Shown: positions 52,573-60,331 of the stretch, one piece after another
Numbering within the stretch: position 1 is the first letter of the stretch
Layout of the letters: each line of letters begins with the position of its first letter
NCBI GenBank assembly: GCA_016713435.1
Contig: JADJPD010000001.1
Location: 930,001-994,000, forward strand
From: Gemmatimonadota bacterium
Lineage (GTDB): Bacteria > Gemmatimonadota > Gemmatimonadetes > Gemmatimonadales > GWC2-71-9
DNA length: 64,000 nt
Reading direction: 5' to 3'
Translations under genes and position numbers: made by a program
The notes under the pieces: model-generated
The model's database searches: none
What the model was told of the DNA's origin: nothing
Seen by the model: only the letters and a program-made list of their open reading frames with translations

Positions 52573-53193
52573 TCAGTCGCAGAGGATGAAGTCGGAGTCC
52601 ACCAGCGGCCGCGCCAGCCGGGCGATCCGCGCAAACAGCCGGTCGCCCTCCTCCTTCGAGAGGGGGAACCAGCGCCGACCCTCCGGATCGAACCACTCCG
52701 TGAGGCTCGAGCGGTAGAGCCGGTGGCCCTGGGTGTAGGTCCAGCTCACGTAGGCCGTCCGGCCGATGGCGTGGTACACGATGGTCTCGCCGCGGATGTC
52801 GAGCTCGACGTGCTCCCCCTGGGTGCCGAGCAGCAGCGGCTCGACCACGAAGGGGGGCGGCGCGTTGGCCCGGCGGATGGCGTCCATGTCCGGCTCCTCC
52901 GGCGGGGGGCCGGGGGGCGTGAGGAGCCAGTAATGGCGGGGCTCGGTGGTGATCTCGTCGGTGTAGATCGAGGACTTTCGGGCGTAGCGGCTCACGCCGG
53001 CGGGGAAGGTCTCCCCCGCCTGCAGCGGCTTGGTCAGCATCACGCAGGCGCCGATCGGGGGCGCCGGATGGCCGCCCCCGGCCCACGCGATCCCGTTTCC
53101 CGCCGCCAGCTCGCGATCGAGGATCGCCCGCAGCACCGGCGGCAGCGCGGCCACGACCTGCCGGACCTGCTTGTCGTCGGGAAGTTCGCTCAT
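52573..53193 (-). CDS. Hypothetical protein upstream of the ankyrin genes
   Basis: A 206-residue soluble protein without signal peptide or membrane helix; no family recognised. It contains VVAALPPVLRAILDRELAAGN, LDIRGETIVYHAIGRTAYVSWTYTQ (in parts), EWFDPEGRRWFPLSKEEGDRLFARIARL. Its C-terminus ends FILCD. The start at ATG 53193 is the natural one; 53223 is an unlikely extension. It is nine bases before the ankyrin gene at 52563, so a shared transcript is likely. Confidence 0.6.
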   Translation of the reverse strand: MSELPDDKQVRQVVAALPPVLRAILDRELAAGNGIAWAGGGHPAPPIGACVMLTKPLQAGETFPAGVSRYARKSSIYTDEITTEPRHYWLLTPPGPPPEEPDMDAIRRANAPPPFVVEPLLLGTQGEHVELDIRGETIVYHAIGRTAYVSWTYTQGHRLYRSSLTEWFDPEGRRWFPLSKEEGDRLFARIARLARPLVDSDFILCD

Positions 53194-53318
53194 GCGGCAG
53201 GGGAGTATGCACGAGCGCCACACAACCGCAAGGTTCCGGGCCGGGCCGTCTGCTCACGTTCTCGGCGGAGGCGCGGGGGCCGCGGAGGTCCTACACCCGG
53301 ATGGAATGCCGGCGCCGC

Positions 53319-54959
53319 TCAGTCCCCTCGCTCCCGCTCCGTGCGGTAGGTCGGCCGCTTCCATCCGGGCAGCGGCGGCAGGGCCAGCCCCGAGGTGCGC
53401 CGTGCCAGGTCGAGGTGCGGGGCCGCCAGGTCCGCCAGCTGCTGCGCCAGCGCCATGTCCGACCGCGAGAAGGGCCGCAGTCCCTCACTCGTCACCGCCA
53501 TCGCGCCGAAGACCTCACCCCCGGTCCGGAGCGGCACCACCAGCACGCCCACCTGGCTGCCCGACTCGAGCTGGCTCGCCAGCAGGTACGGCAGCTCGCC
53601 GCGCATCACCTGCGCCACGCCGCTGCCCTCGATGGGCTCCTGCGGCAGGTCGGCGAGCGGCGTGGGCACGCCCGGCCGCACCACGGCCACCCGGTGCTCC
53701 CCGCTGGTGCGCACGCAGAACTCGAGCGCCGCCGCCGGCAGCATCGCCTGCACCTGCTGCACGAACAGCCGGCTCCCCTCGCCCAGGAAGGGCGTCGTCG
53801 CCAGCAGCTCGGCCACCTTGGCCAGGTGGCCGGGCACGTGCCGCAGCAGGTCGAACTGGCCCCGCAACACCCCGTACTGCCAGGCCAGCACCATCCCCTC
53901 CACCCGCGGCGCCAGCACCGCGCCGATCCGGTCGAGGAGCACCAGGTCTTCCTCGCGGTAGAGCCCGGGGCCCGCGCTGCCTAACAGGATGTAGCCGGCC
54001 AGCCGCTCCACCACCCTGAGCGGCACGCCGATCAGCGCGCGCGGCGGGACCTCCGCCCCGCGCACCGTCACCAGCTCCGGCAGCGGCGGCAGCCCGGCCC
54101 GCTGCGCGTCGTGGATGAGCAGCGAGCCGCCCCCCGCGAACAGCGATCCCGGGTCGAGCGTCGCCCGGCTCCAGGTGAGGGCCGGGTCGCCCCAGAGCGC
54201 GCCGTGGCCATGGAGGCCGAGGCGGTAGTGGTGCTCCCCGTCCCCGTCGGGGATCAGCAGCTCGTAGCAGTCGTGCGGCAGCACGCCCTGGAGCGCAAAC
54301 GAGAGCGCCAGCATCAGGTCCCGCGGCGTCCCCGCCCCGCCGATGGCATCCGCGATGGACGCCAGCACCGCGAAGCTCGGGTCCTCTTCCCGCGCCGGTG
54401 GGGCGTGGTGCTCCACCGGGTGCGCCGGTGCCTCGGCCGAGGGCGCGGCCGGCGTGGCTGTCGGCAGGCTGGGACGGGGCGGCACCGGCGCGTGCAGCTC
54501 GTGCCGCCCCGAACTCACCACCCGCGCGAGCATGGGGGCCAGCGCGTCGGTGGCCACCGCCATCAGCCGTCCCGTCGTCTCCCCGTGCGCATAGGGGGAG
54601 AACGCAGCGAGCAGGATGAGCGCCACGTCCTGCCCCCCATGGCGGACGGGCCGCAGCTGCACCGAACCGTAGCCCGCCCGGCGGATCCGGTCCTCGACCT
54701 GGGCGAGTTCCTGTGCGTCCACCAGCGGCTTTGCATAGGGGATCAGCAGGTTGTCCTCGGCCAGCGCCTCCGGCTCGACCAGGATCGGCACCCCGTCTTC
54801 GTCGAACAGCCAGAGCGCCAGGAGATCCGCCGGGATCACCAGCCGGAAGACGTCCGCCATCGCCTCGTACCAGGCGCGGAGCGCGTCCAGGTCCTGCAAC
54901 CGCGTGCGCGGGTGCAGGATCGGGATCAGCTGGCGGAACTCCTCGACGCCCATTTGCAT
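53319..54959 (-). CDS. Multi-GAF-domain signalling protein without visible output domain
   Basis: A 546-residue cytoplasmic protein with three GAF-like regions: ~1-165 (RAWYEAMADVFRLVIPADLLALWLF), ~200-370 (SFAVLASIADAIGGAGTPRDL, ALIGVPLRVVERLAGYILLG) and ~380-535 (VLVVPLRTGGEVFGAMAVTSEG). They are joined by Pro-rich linkers, and no kinase, GGDEF or HTH is present. It resembles multi-GAF regulators of gliding or sporulation (FrzE/PlpA-like not implied). Start at ATG 54959 or 54953; GGGGTGGC precedes. The function is unknown. It is divergent from the HMA protein gene. Confidence 0.65.
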   Translation of the reverse strand: MQMGVEEFRQLIPILHPRTRLQDLDALRAWYEAMADVFRLVIPADLLALWLFDEDGVPILVEPEALAEDNLLIPYAKPLVDAQELAQVEDRIRRAGYGSVQLRPVRHGGQDVALILLAAFSPYAHGETTGRLMAVATDALAPMLARVVSSGRHELHAPVPPRPSLPTATPAAPSAEAPAHPVEHHAPPAREEDPSFAVLASIADAIGGAGTPRDLMLALSFALQGVLPHDCYELLIPDGDGEHHYRLGLHGHGALWGDPALTWSRATLDPGSLFAGGGSLLIHDAQRAGLPPLPELVTVRGAEVPPRALIGVPLRVVERLAGYILLGSAGPGLYREEDLVLLDRIGAVLAPRVEGMVLAWQYGVLRGQFDLLRHVPGHLAKVAELLATTPFLGEGSRLFVQQVQAMLPAAALEFCVRTSGEHRVAVVRPGVPTPLADLPQEPIEGSGVAQVMRGELPYLLASQLESGSQVGVLVVPLRTGGEVFGAMAVTSEGLRPFSRSDMALAQQLADLAAPHLDLARRTSGLALPPLPGWKRPTYRTERERGD

Positions 54960-55133
54960 GCCACCCCAAGAGGCAGGGACCGTGCCCAACTCCGCCCTCG
55001 AATCCTGCACCCCCAGCCAGATCCCCGATAGGTCTCCGCCTCCGGCTCGGGAGCCCCGGCCTGGGTGCGGGAATCCTATATTCAGGGCATCAACCGATCC
55101 TCATCCCTGCCCAATCGACATCGACCTAAAACC

Positions 55134-55349
55134 ATGAAAGACATAGCATTAGCGATTTCCGGCATGAGTTGCCACCACTGCCTCAACGCCGTGAACAAGG
55201 CCCTGGCCGGCGTCCCGGGTATCGAGGTCCGGACGGTCCGGATGGGCCGGGCCGAACTGCGGATCGCCGACCACCCCGGCGCCGACGCCCCCGCCCGGGC
55301 CGCCGTGGAGAGTGCGGGATACAAGGTGGAGGGGATAATCGCCCTTTAG
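55134..55349 (+). CDS. copZ: Heavy-metal-associated (CopZ-like) copper chaperone
   Basis: A 71-residue ferredoxin-like HMA domain (residues 1-71) with the metal loop GMSCHHC (residues 10-16, Mx-C-xx-C) and the usual VRTVRMGRAELRI and KVEGIIAL strands. It carries Cu(I) in the cytoplasm, for example to a CopA-type P-ATPase, none of which is in this window. It begins with ATG 55134 and lies about 50 bases after a TATATT hexamer at 55077-55082 which could be its -10. A hairpin follows it. Confidence 0.9.
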   Translation: MKDIALAISGMSCHHCLNAVNKALAGVPGIEVRTVRMGRAELRIADHPGADAPARAAVESAGYKVEGIIAL

Positions 55350-55482
55350 ACGGGGGCGGGGACGGCGGACCCACAGGGGAGGGTCTGGCCGGGGTCCTTC
55401 CTCGGCGCCTGCGAGCCGGCGGGGGCCGCCTGCGAGCCCCGGACTCCCCGGTCTCCCGGCCCGGCTGCGCCCCCAAACGACA

Positions 55483-55506
55483 AAGGGCCGGCACCGGCCG
55501 GCCCTT
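55483..55506. terminator. Bidirectional hairpin terminator
   Basis: aagggccggc (55483-55492) pairs with gccggccctt (55497-55506), a 10-bp stem with a four-base loop. It is flanked by A on the left and T on the right, between the copZ gene and the converging minus-strand operon. Confidence 0.75.
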
Positions 55507-55551
55507 CGCTTCACCCGGACCCCTGGGACCGGCCGCCGCCGGTCCCCGCGA

Positions 55552-56682
55552 TCAGGTCTTGGCCTCTTCCGCCCGCCGGTCCCGAAACTCGAGTGCCGCG
55601 CGATACTCGGAGACCAGCCGGTCCATCATGGCATCGCGCCGCTGGTACAGCCGCTTGAGCGGACGGGGCGCATGGCGCGCCAGCGCGTACGCGGTCAGCA
55701 GCGGCAGCGACACCGAGTTGTCGGTGTAGACCACCACCGTCCCCGGCAGCATGTCCGGGTCGATCTTGCCCCAGCTCACCGCCTCATTGGGCGTGGCGCC
55801 GGACAGGCCGCCCGTGTCGGGGCGCGCGTCGGTCATCTGCAGGAAGTAGTCGTGCCCCCGCTCGTCGATGCCGAGCACCTCCTGGATCTGCGGCTCGGTC
55901 TGGAGCAGGAAGTTCTTCGGGCTGCCGCCGCCCACGATGAGCGCGCCGCTCTTGCCCCCGGTCCGCTTGGCCTCGAGCACGATCGCCGCCGTCTCGTTCA
56001 CGTCCGCGCTCACGTCGAACCGGAGCTGGCTCCCCGCCAGCGCCTGCTCCGCCACGTTCATGCCGATCGAGCTGTCCCCGGGCGACGAGGTGTAGATCGG
56101 CACGTCCAGCTCGTGCGCCATCGAGAGGAAGGAGCGCTTGCTCAGCCCCAGCGCCCGCTCCCGCTCCCGCAGGTAGCCGCCGAGCAGCCAGTGGTACTCC
56201 GCCGTGCTCATCGGCCGCTGGAACTCCGGCCGCGCCGACACCTCGCGCACGAAGGCGTCGGTGGAGAGGAGCACCGAGTAGTCGAAGAAGATGTCGTAGA
56301 TGCGGACCACGCCCTGCTCCCGCAGCTCCACGTCGTCCGCGGTGTGGGTGCCCTGGTGCAGCGACAGCCCCAGCGCGAAGTGCGCGTCATGGTACAGGTT
56401 GGCGCCCGTGGAGATGATCCAGTCCACGAACCCCGCCTCCATGAGCGGGATCAGCGTCGACATGCCGAGGCCCGCCGGGGTCATGGCGCCCGTCAGGCTC
56501 ATGGCCACCGTGGTGTCGTCGGCCAGCATCCGCTCGGTGAAGAGGCGGCAGCCCTCGCGCAGCCGCCCCGCGTTGTACGCCAGGAAGGCGTTGTCGATCA
56601 GGTCGGCCACCGACTCCTTGCCGCTGATCGGCTGGGGATTGATCCGCTTGCCGCGGAGGAAGGAGGCGCTCGGCTTGGTCAT
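55552..56682 (-). CDS. Deoxyhypusine-synthase-like protein (possible homospermidine synthase)
   Basis: A 376-residue NAD-dependent enzyme of the deoxyhypusine synthase fold. Motifs: LTGAMTPAGLGMSTLIPLMEAGFVDWIISTGANLYHD, TSSPGDSSIGMNVAEQAL and GATPNEAVSWGKIDPD, with the catalytic Lys in EAVSWGK. Bacteria lack the eIF5A substrate, so bacterial members are usually alternative homospermidine synthases using spermidine and putrescine. Last gene of a three-gene operon with a LOG family hydrolase and a class V aminotransferase. Start ATG 56682. No deoxyhypusine hydroxylase is nearby. Confidence 0.85.
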   Translation of the reverse strand: MTKPSASFLRGKRINPQPISGKESVADLIDNAFLAYNAGRLREGCRLFTERMLADDTTVAMSLTGAMTPAGLGMSTLIPLMEAGFVDWIISTGANLYHDAHFALGLSLHQGTHTADDVELREQGVVRIYDIFFDYSVLLSTDAFVREVSARPEFQRPMSTAEYHWLLGGYLRERERALGLSKRSFLSMAHELDVPIYTSSPGDSSIGMNVAEQALAGSQLRFDVSADVNETAAIVLEAKRTGGKSGALIVGGGSPKNFLLQTEPQIQEVLGIDERGHDYFLQMTDARPDTGGLSGATPNEAVSWGKIDPDMLPGTVVVYTDNSVSLPLLTAYALARHAPRPLKRLYQRRDAMMDRLVSEYRAALEFRDRRAEEAKT

Positions 56683-56722
56683 GTGGTGCGGTCCGGCTCA
56701 GGGTGGTGAGGAAGGCGCGGCC

Positions 56723-57484
56723 TCAGCGGTCCACGCCCTCGCCGTGATTGCTGTGGCCGTTCCCCTTGGCGCGCTGCAGGATGGCCAGCACTTCCTGGGG
56801 GTCGTCGGTGACCGAGAAGAGCTCCAGGTCCGGCGGCGCGATGTTGCCGCGGGCGCACAGGGTGTCCCGGATCCAGTCGGTGAGGCCCTTCCAGTAGTCG
56901 CGCCCGAAGAGCACCACCGGGAAGTGGCTGACCTTCCCCGTCTGGATGAGCGTCAACGCCTCGAACAGCTCGTCCAGCGTCCCGAACCCGCCGGGGAACA
57001 CGACGAAGCCCATCGAGTACTTCACGAACATGGTCTTCCGGACGAAGAAGAAGCGGAAGAACATGCTCCGCCGCACGAAGGGGTTGGTGCCCTGCTCGTG
57101 CGGCAGCTCGATGTTGGCGCCGATCGACAGGCCGCCCCCTTCCACCGCGCCCCGGTTGGCCGCTTCCATGATGCCGGGCCCGCCGCCCGTGATGATCGGG
57201 AAGCCCGCCGCCGACAGCAGCCGCGCCGTCTCCACGGCTTGCGCGTAATACGGATCGTCCGGCTGCGTCCGCGCGGAGCCGAAGATCGCCACCGCGTCCT
57301 GGACGTCGCCCAGCTTCTCGAAGCCCTCGACGAACTCGCCCATGATGCGGAGCACGCGCCAGGGGTCCGTCTTCCGGAGGGCGTCCGGACGCTCGAGCGG
57401 GCTCGCCGCGACGCTCTCCAGCAGCTCCTCGTCCGCCGTCGGCCCGCGGGTCCGGGCGCTGTGCCGCATTTCCTTGTCAGCCAC
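56723..57484 (-). CDS. LOG-family nucleotide hydrolase
   Basis: A 253-residue Rossmann-type enzyme of the LOG (lonely guy) family, TIGR00730-like. Motifs: FGSART, GGGPGIMEAANRGA and FPGGFGTLDELFEALT. These proteins cleave nucleoside 5'-monophosphates to the base and ribose 5-phosphate (cytokinin riboside monophosphate hydrolase, or purine nucleotide turnover). Start is GTG 57484, preceded by GGAG, overlapping the aminotransferase by eight bases; ATG 57469 is an alternative with an SD too close. It overlaps only slightly with its neighbour, so the operon order is aminotransferase, LOG, DHS-like. Confidence 0.88.
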   Translation of the reverse strand: MADKEMRHSARTRGPTADEELLESVAASPLERPDALRKTDPWRVLRIMGEFVEGFEKLGDVQDAVAIFGSARTQPDDPYYAQAVETARLLSAAGFPIITGGGPGIMEAANRGAVEGGGLSIGANIELPHEQGTNPFVRRSMFFRFFFVRKTMFVKYSMGFVVFPGGFGTLDELFEALTLIQTGKVSHFPVVLFGRDYWKGLTDWIRDTLCARGNIAPPDLELFSVTDDPQEVLAILQRAKGNGHSNHGEGVDR

Positions 57485-58625
57485 GCGAGAGGTGCTCCAG
57501 GAAGGACCGGTGCTCGTCGGCCCGGTTGTAGAAGTAGGGGGACACGCGCACGTGTCCCGGACGGGCATCCACGATGAAGCCCGCCGCCGCCAGCCGCGCC
57601 ACGTCGGCGTGCGGCTGCTCGCGCGGCAGCATCACGATGGCGCTCCGCCGCGCCGGCTCGGGCGACACCTTCGGCCGGAGGCCGCGCGCCGTGGCGTCGG
57701 CAATGAGGTCGTCGGCCAGCGCGCGCGTGCGGGCCTGCACCCACGCCAGCCCCGCGTCCTCCAGCACCTCGAGCCCCGCCAGCTGCGCGTACACCGCCGC
57801 CACCGCCGGCGTGCCGAGGTCAAAGCGATGCGCGTCGGCCGCGCGCTCCAGCACCCGCGGGTCAAACCGGAACGGCGTCGCGTGCCCGAACCACCCCGCC
57901 ACCCGCGGCTCGAGCTGCCCGATCAGGGACGGCCGCACGTAGAGGAACGCGATCCCCGAGCCGCCGAGCAGCCACTTGAGGCCGCCCGCGCAGTAGAAAT
58001 CCACGTCCATGGCGCCCACGTCCACCGGCACCTGCCCGGCGCCCTGGTAGCCGTCGATCAGGCAAAGTGCGCCCTGCACGTGCGCCAGGTCCGCGATGGC
58101 GCGGACATCCTGGACGTGGCCGCTGGTGAAGAAGACGTGACTCGTGGCCACGAGCGCGGTCCGCCCGTCGATGGCCCGCGCAAAGGCCTCGAGCGGCACG
58201 CTGATGCCATCCGGGCTCTCGAGGATCTCGACGTCCACCCCCGCGCCCGCCTTGGCGAGCCACTGGTACGGGACCGTGGGAAAGTCGAGAGTCGTGGTCA
58301 CCACCTTGGGCCGCCGGCGGTAGTCCAGCGACTCGGCCACCACGGTGAGGGCCGTGGAAATGCAGGGATGGAGCGCGATGGCCGACGCGTCCGCGCCGAC
58401 GATCCGGCCGTACCCGACCCGCAGCCGCTCGTACGCGCCGAGCCAGGTGTCGTACCACGCCGAGGCCCCACGCCGTTCCCATTGGTCGAGGTAGTCCGAC
58501 ATCGCCACCCGGCTCCTGTCCGACAGCGCCCCAAGGGAGCAGCTGTTTAGGTAGGTGGTGTGGCGGAAGATCGGGAAGCGTTCCCGGAGCCCGAGGGCCG
58601 GCTCGTCCAGGGCGGTAACCGTCAT
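57477..58625 (-). CDS. Class V aminotransferase / kynureninase-type PLP enzyme
   Basis: A 382-residue PLP-dependent fold-type I enzyme. Motifs: TYLNSCSLGALS near the N-terminus, TLDFPTVPYQWLA, LIDGYQGAGQVPVDV, and the PLP Lys in FYCAGGLKWLLGGSG. The class includes kynureninase, isopenicillin epimerase-like proteins and cysteine desulfurases; no lineage-defining motif allows a call. First gene of a three-gene operon with LOG and DHS-like enzymes. Start ATG 58625. The products of the three genes might jointly metabolise a nucleotide or polyamine-type metabolite, but this is speculation. Confidence 0.85.
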   Translation of the reverse strand: MTVTALDEPALGLRERFPIFRHTTYLNSCSLGALSDRSRVAMSDYLDQWERRGASAWYDTWLGAYERLRVGYGRIVGADASAIALHPCISTALTVVAESLDYRRRPKVVTTTLDFPTVPYQWLAKAGAGVDVEILESPDGISVPLEAFARAIDGRTALVATSHVFFTSGHVQDVRAIADLAHVQGALCLIDGYQGAGQVPVDVGAMDVDFYCAGGLKWLLGGSGIAFLYVRPSLIGQLEPRVAGWFGHATPFRFDPRVLERAADAHRFDLGTPAVAAVYAQLAGLEVLEDAGLAWVQARTRALADDLIADATARGLRPKVSPEPARRSAIVMLPREQPHADVARLAAAGFIVDARPGHVRVSPYFYNRADEHRSFLEHLSRG

Positions 58626-58678
58626 GGGTGGGACAATATAGCCCCCCCGCCCCCCCTCGGCGGGCCGTGGAAGGTGAT

Positions 58679-58684
58679 TATCTT
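58679..58684 (+). promoter_or_regulatory. TATCTT -10-like hexamer, seven bases before an ATG
   Basis: TATCTT at 58679-58684 lies seven bases before the ATG at 58692, the same spacing as at 48247-48252. No ribosome-binding site is in the interval, which fits a leaderless transcript. Divergent from the aminotransferase start at 58625. Confidence 0.45.
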
Positions 58685-58691
58685 CGTCGCC

Positions 58692-58958
58692 ATGAGCGAG
58701 TCGTCTGGCTGGGCCGGGTTCATCGCGCGGCTCTCCGCGCGGGCCGTGGTCAACCCGCGGGTGGCCGTGGACCTGCTGTCACTCGCCTGGGCGTTCCGGC
58801 GACGGGAATGGTGGCGGCACGCCCCGTTCCTCCCCCTCCCGGATCGCACGTACCTCGAATGGCGCCTGCACACGGCCTACGGCGAGGAGCGGGACCTCCC
58901 GCCCGTCCGCGACGTGCTCAGGTTTGCCCGCTGGCGCCGGAGGCTGCTGCATGACTAG
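58692..58958 (+). CDS. Small protein co-transcribed with NDH-2
   Basis: An 88-residue, Arg-rich, aromatic protein (SLAWAFRRREWWRHAPFLPLPD, TYLEWRLHTAYGEERDLPP, RDVLRFARWRRRLLHD). No signal peptide. Its stop overlaps the NDH-2 start by eight bases, so translation is coupled. It resembles small conserved proteins found next to NDH-2 in Gemmatimonadota-like genomes, but I do not recognise a named family. A role in localising or regulating the dehydrogenase is a guess. Confidence 0.6.
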   Translation: MSESSGWAGFIARLSARAVVNPRVAVDLLSLAWAFRRREWWRHAPFLPLPDRTYLEWRLHTAYGEERDLPPVRDVLRFARWRRRLLHD

Positions 58959-60330
58959 GCCGCATGTCGTGATCATCGGAGGCGGGTTCGGCGGGCTCTA
59001 CACCGCCCAGGGCCTCGCGGACGCTCCCGTCCGGATCACCGTCATCGACCGCCAGAATCACCACCTGTTCCAGCCCATGCTGTACCAAGTGGCCACCGCC
59101 GCCCTCTCCGACGCCGATATCGCTTCCCCGATCCGGTCCATCCTCCGCGACCAGTCCAACGCCGAGGTGATCCTGGGCGAGGTGACGAACGTGCAGACGG
59201 CCGAGCGTCGGATCGTCATGGCCGACGGTAGTTTCCTCAACTACGACTACCTCGTCCTCGCCACAGGCGTCCGGCACTCGTACTTCGGGCACGATGAGTG
59301 GGAGGCCTTTGCCCCCGGGCTCAAGAGCCTGGAGGACGCCGAGGAGATCCGGAAGCGGGTCCTGCTGGCCTTCGAGCGGGCCGAGCGGGAGGGCGACCCG
59401 GTCAAGCGCCACGCCCACCTCACATTCATTGTCATTGGTGGCGGGCCCACGGGTGTCGAAGTGGCAGGGGCGCTCGCCGAGATCCGGCGGTACGCCCTCC
59501 GGCGCGACTTCCGCCGGATCGACCCCCGAGAGGCCACGGTCATGCTGCTCGAGGGCGGCGAACGGATCCTGACCTCCTACCCGCCCGAGCTGTCGGAGAA
59601 GGCCAAGTACGAGCTCCGCCGCCTGGGCGTCGAAGTCCGGGAGAGCACCCTGGTCACCGACGTCCGGCCGGGCTACGTGGTGGCCGGCGGCTGGACCATC
59701 CCCACGCAGACGGTGGTGTGGGCCGCCGGCAACGTGGCCAGCCCCCTGATGAAGACCCTCGACTGCCCCCTGGACCGCTCGGGGCGGCCCATGGTCGAAC
59801 CGGACTGCACCATCCCGGGGCATCCCGAGGTCTTCGTCATCGGCGACACCGCGCACTTCCACGATGACCGGTACGGCGGTCCGCTGCCGCCCATCTGCCC
59901 CACCGCCATCCAGCAGGGCCAATACGCCGCCCGCACCATTCGTGGCGACCTGGCGCGGAAGACCCGTCGTCCATTCGTCTACTGGGACAAGGGCCAGCTC
60001 GCCGTGATCGGCCGCGGGCACGCGGTGGCGGACATCTGGAAGCTCCACTTCGGCGGCATGATCGCCTGGCTGCTCTGGGCCTTCGTGCACATCTATTTCC
60101 TCATCGGCTTCCGGAGCCGCGTGAGCGTGATGCTGCAGTGGGCCTGGAACTACTTCACCTACCAGCGCGGCGCCCGGCTCATCACCAGCAGCTGGAGCGC
60201 CAGCGTCGGTCGTCGGCTGCTGGCCCGCCCCGGCAACGCGGGCGAGTTGCCTCCCGGCCCACCCTCGGTGCTCAACACCACGGGCGAGCACCTGGCGGCG
60301 GGTCTCTCCTCCACGCCTGCCTCGAGTTGA
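58951..60330 (+). CDS. ndh: Type II NADH dehydrogenase (NDH-2)
   Basis: A 459-residue single-subunit flavoprotein that oxidises NADH and reduces quinone without pumping protons. FAD site GGGFGGLYTA near residue 10, NADH site IGGGPTGVEVAGAL near 170, C-terminal FVIGDTAHF, PTAIQQGQYAARTI, and a hydrophobic, membrane-associating end (FGGMIAWLLWAFVHIYFLIGF). Starts at ATG 58951, overlapping the small gene before it. It enters the respiratory chain upstream of the copper-dependent oxidase whose assembly factors are in the same window. queG follows after 1 base. Confidence 0.95.
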   Translation: MTRPHVVIIGGGFGGLYTAQGLADAPVRITVIDRQNHHLFQPMLYQVATAALSDADIASPIRSILRDQSNAEVILGEVTNVQTAERRIVMADGSFLNYDYLVLATGVRHSYFGHDEWEAFAPGLKSLEDAEEIRKRVLLAFERAEREGDPVKRHAHLTFIVIGGGPTGVEVAGALAEIRRYALRRDFRRIDPREATVMLLEGGERILTSYPPELSEKAKYELRRLGVEVRESTLVTDVRPGYVVAGGWTIPTQTVVWAAGNVASPLMKTLDCPLDRSGRPMVEPDCTIPGHPEVFVIGDTAHFHDDRYGGPLPPICPTAIQQGQYAARTIRGDLARKTRRPFVYWDKGQLAVIGRGHAVADIWKLHFGGMIAWLLWAFVHIYFLIGFRSRVSVMLQWAWNYFTYQRGARLITSSWSASVGRRLLARPGNAGELPPGPPSVLNTTGEHLAAGLSSTPASS

Positions 60331-60331
60331 C

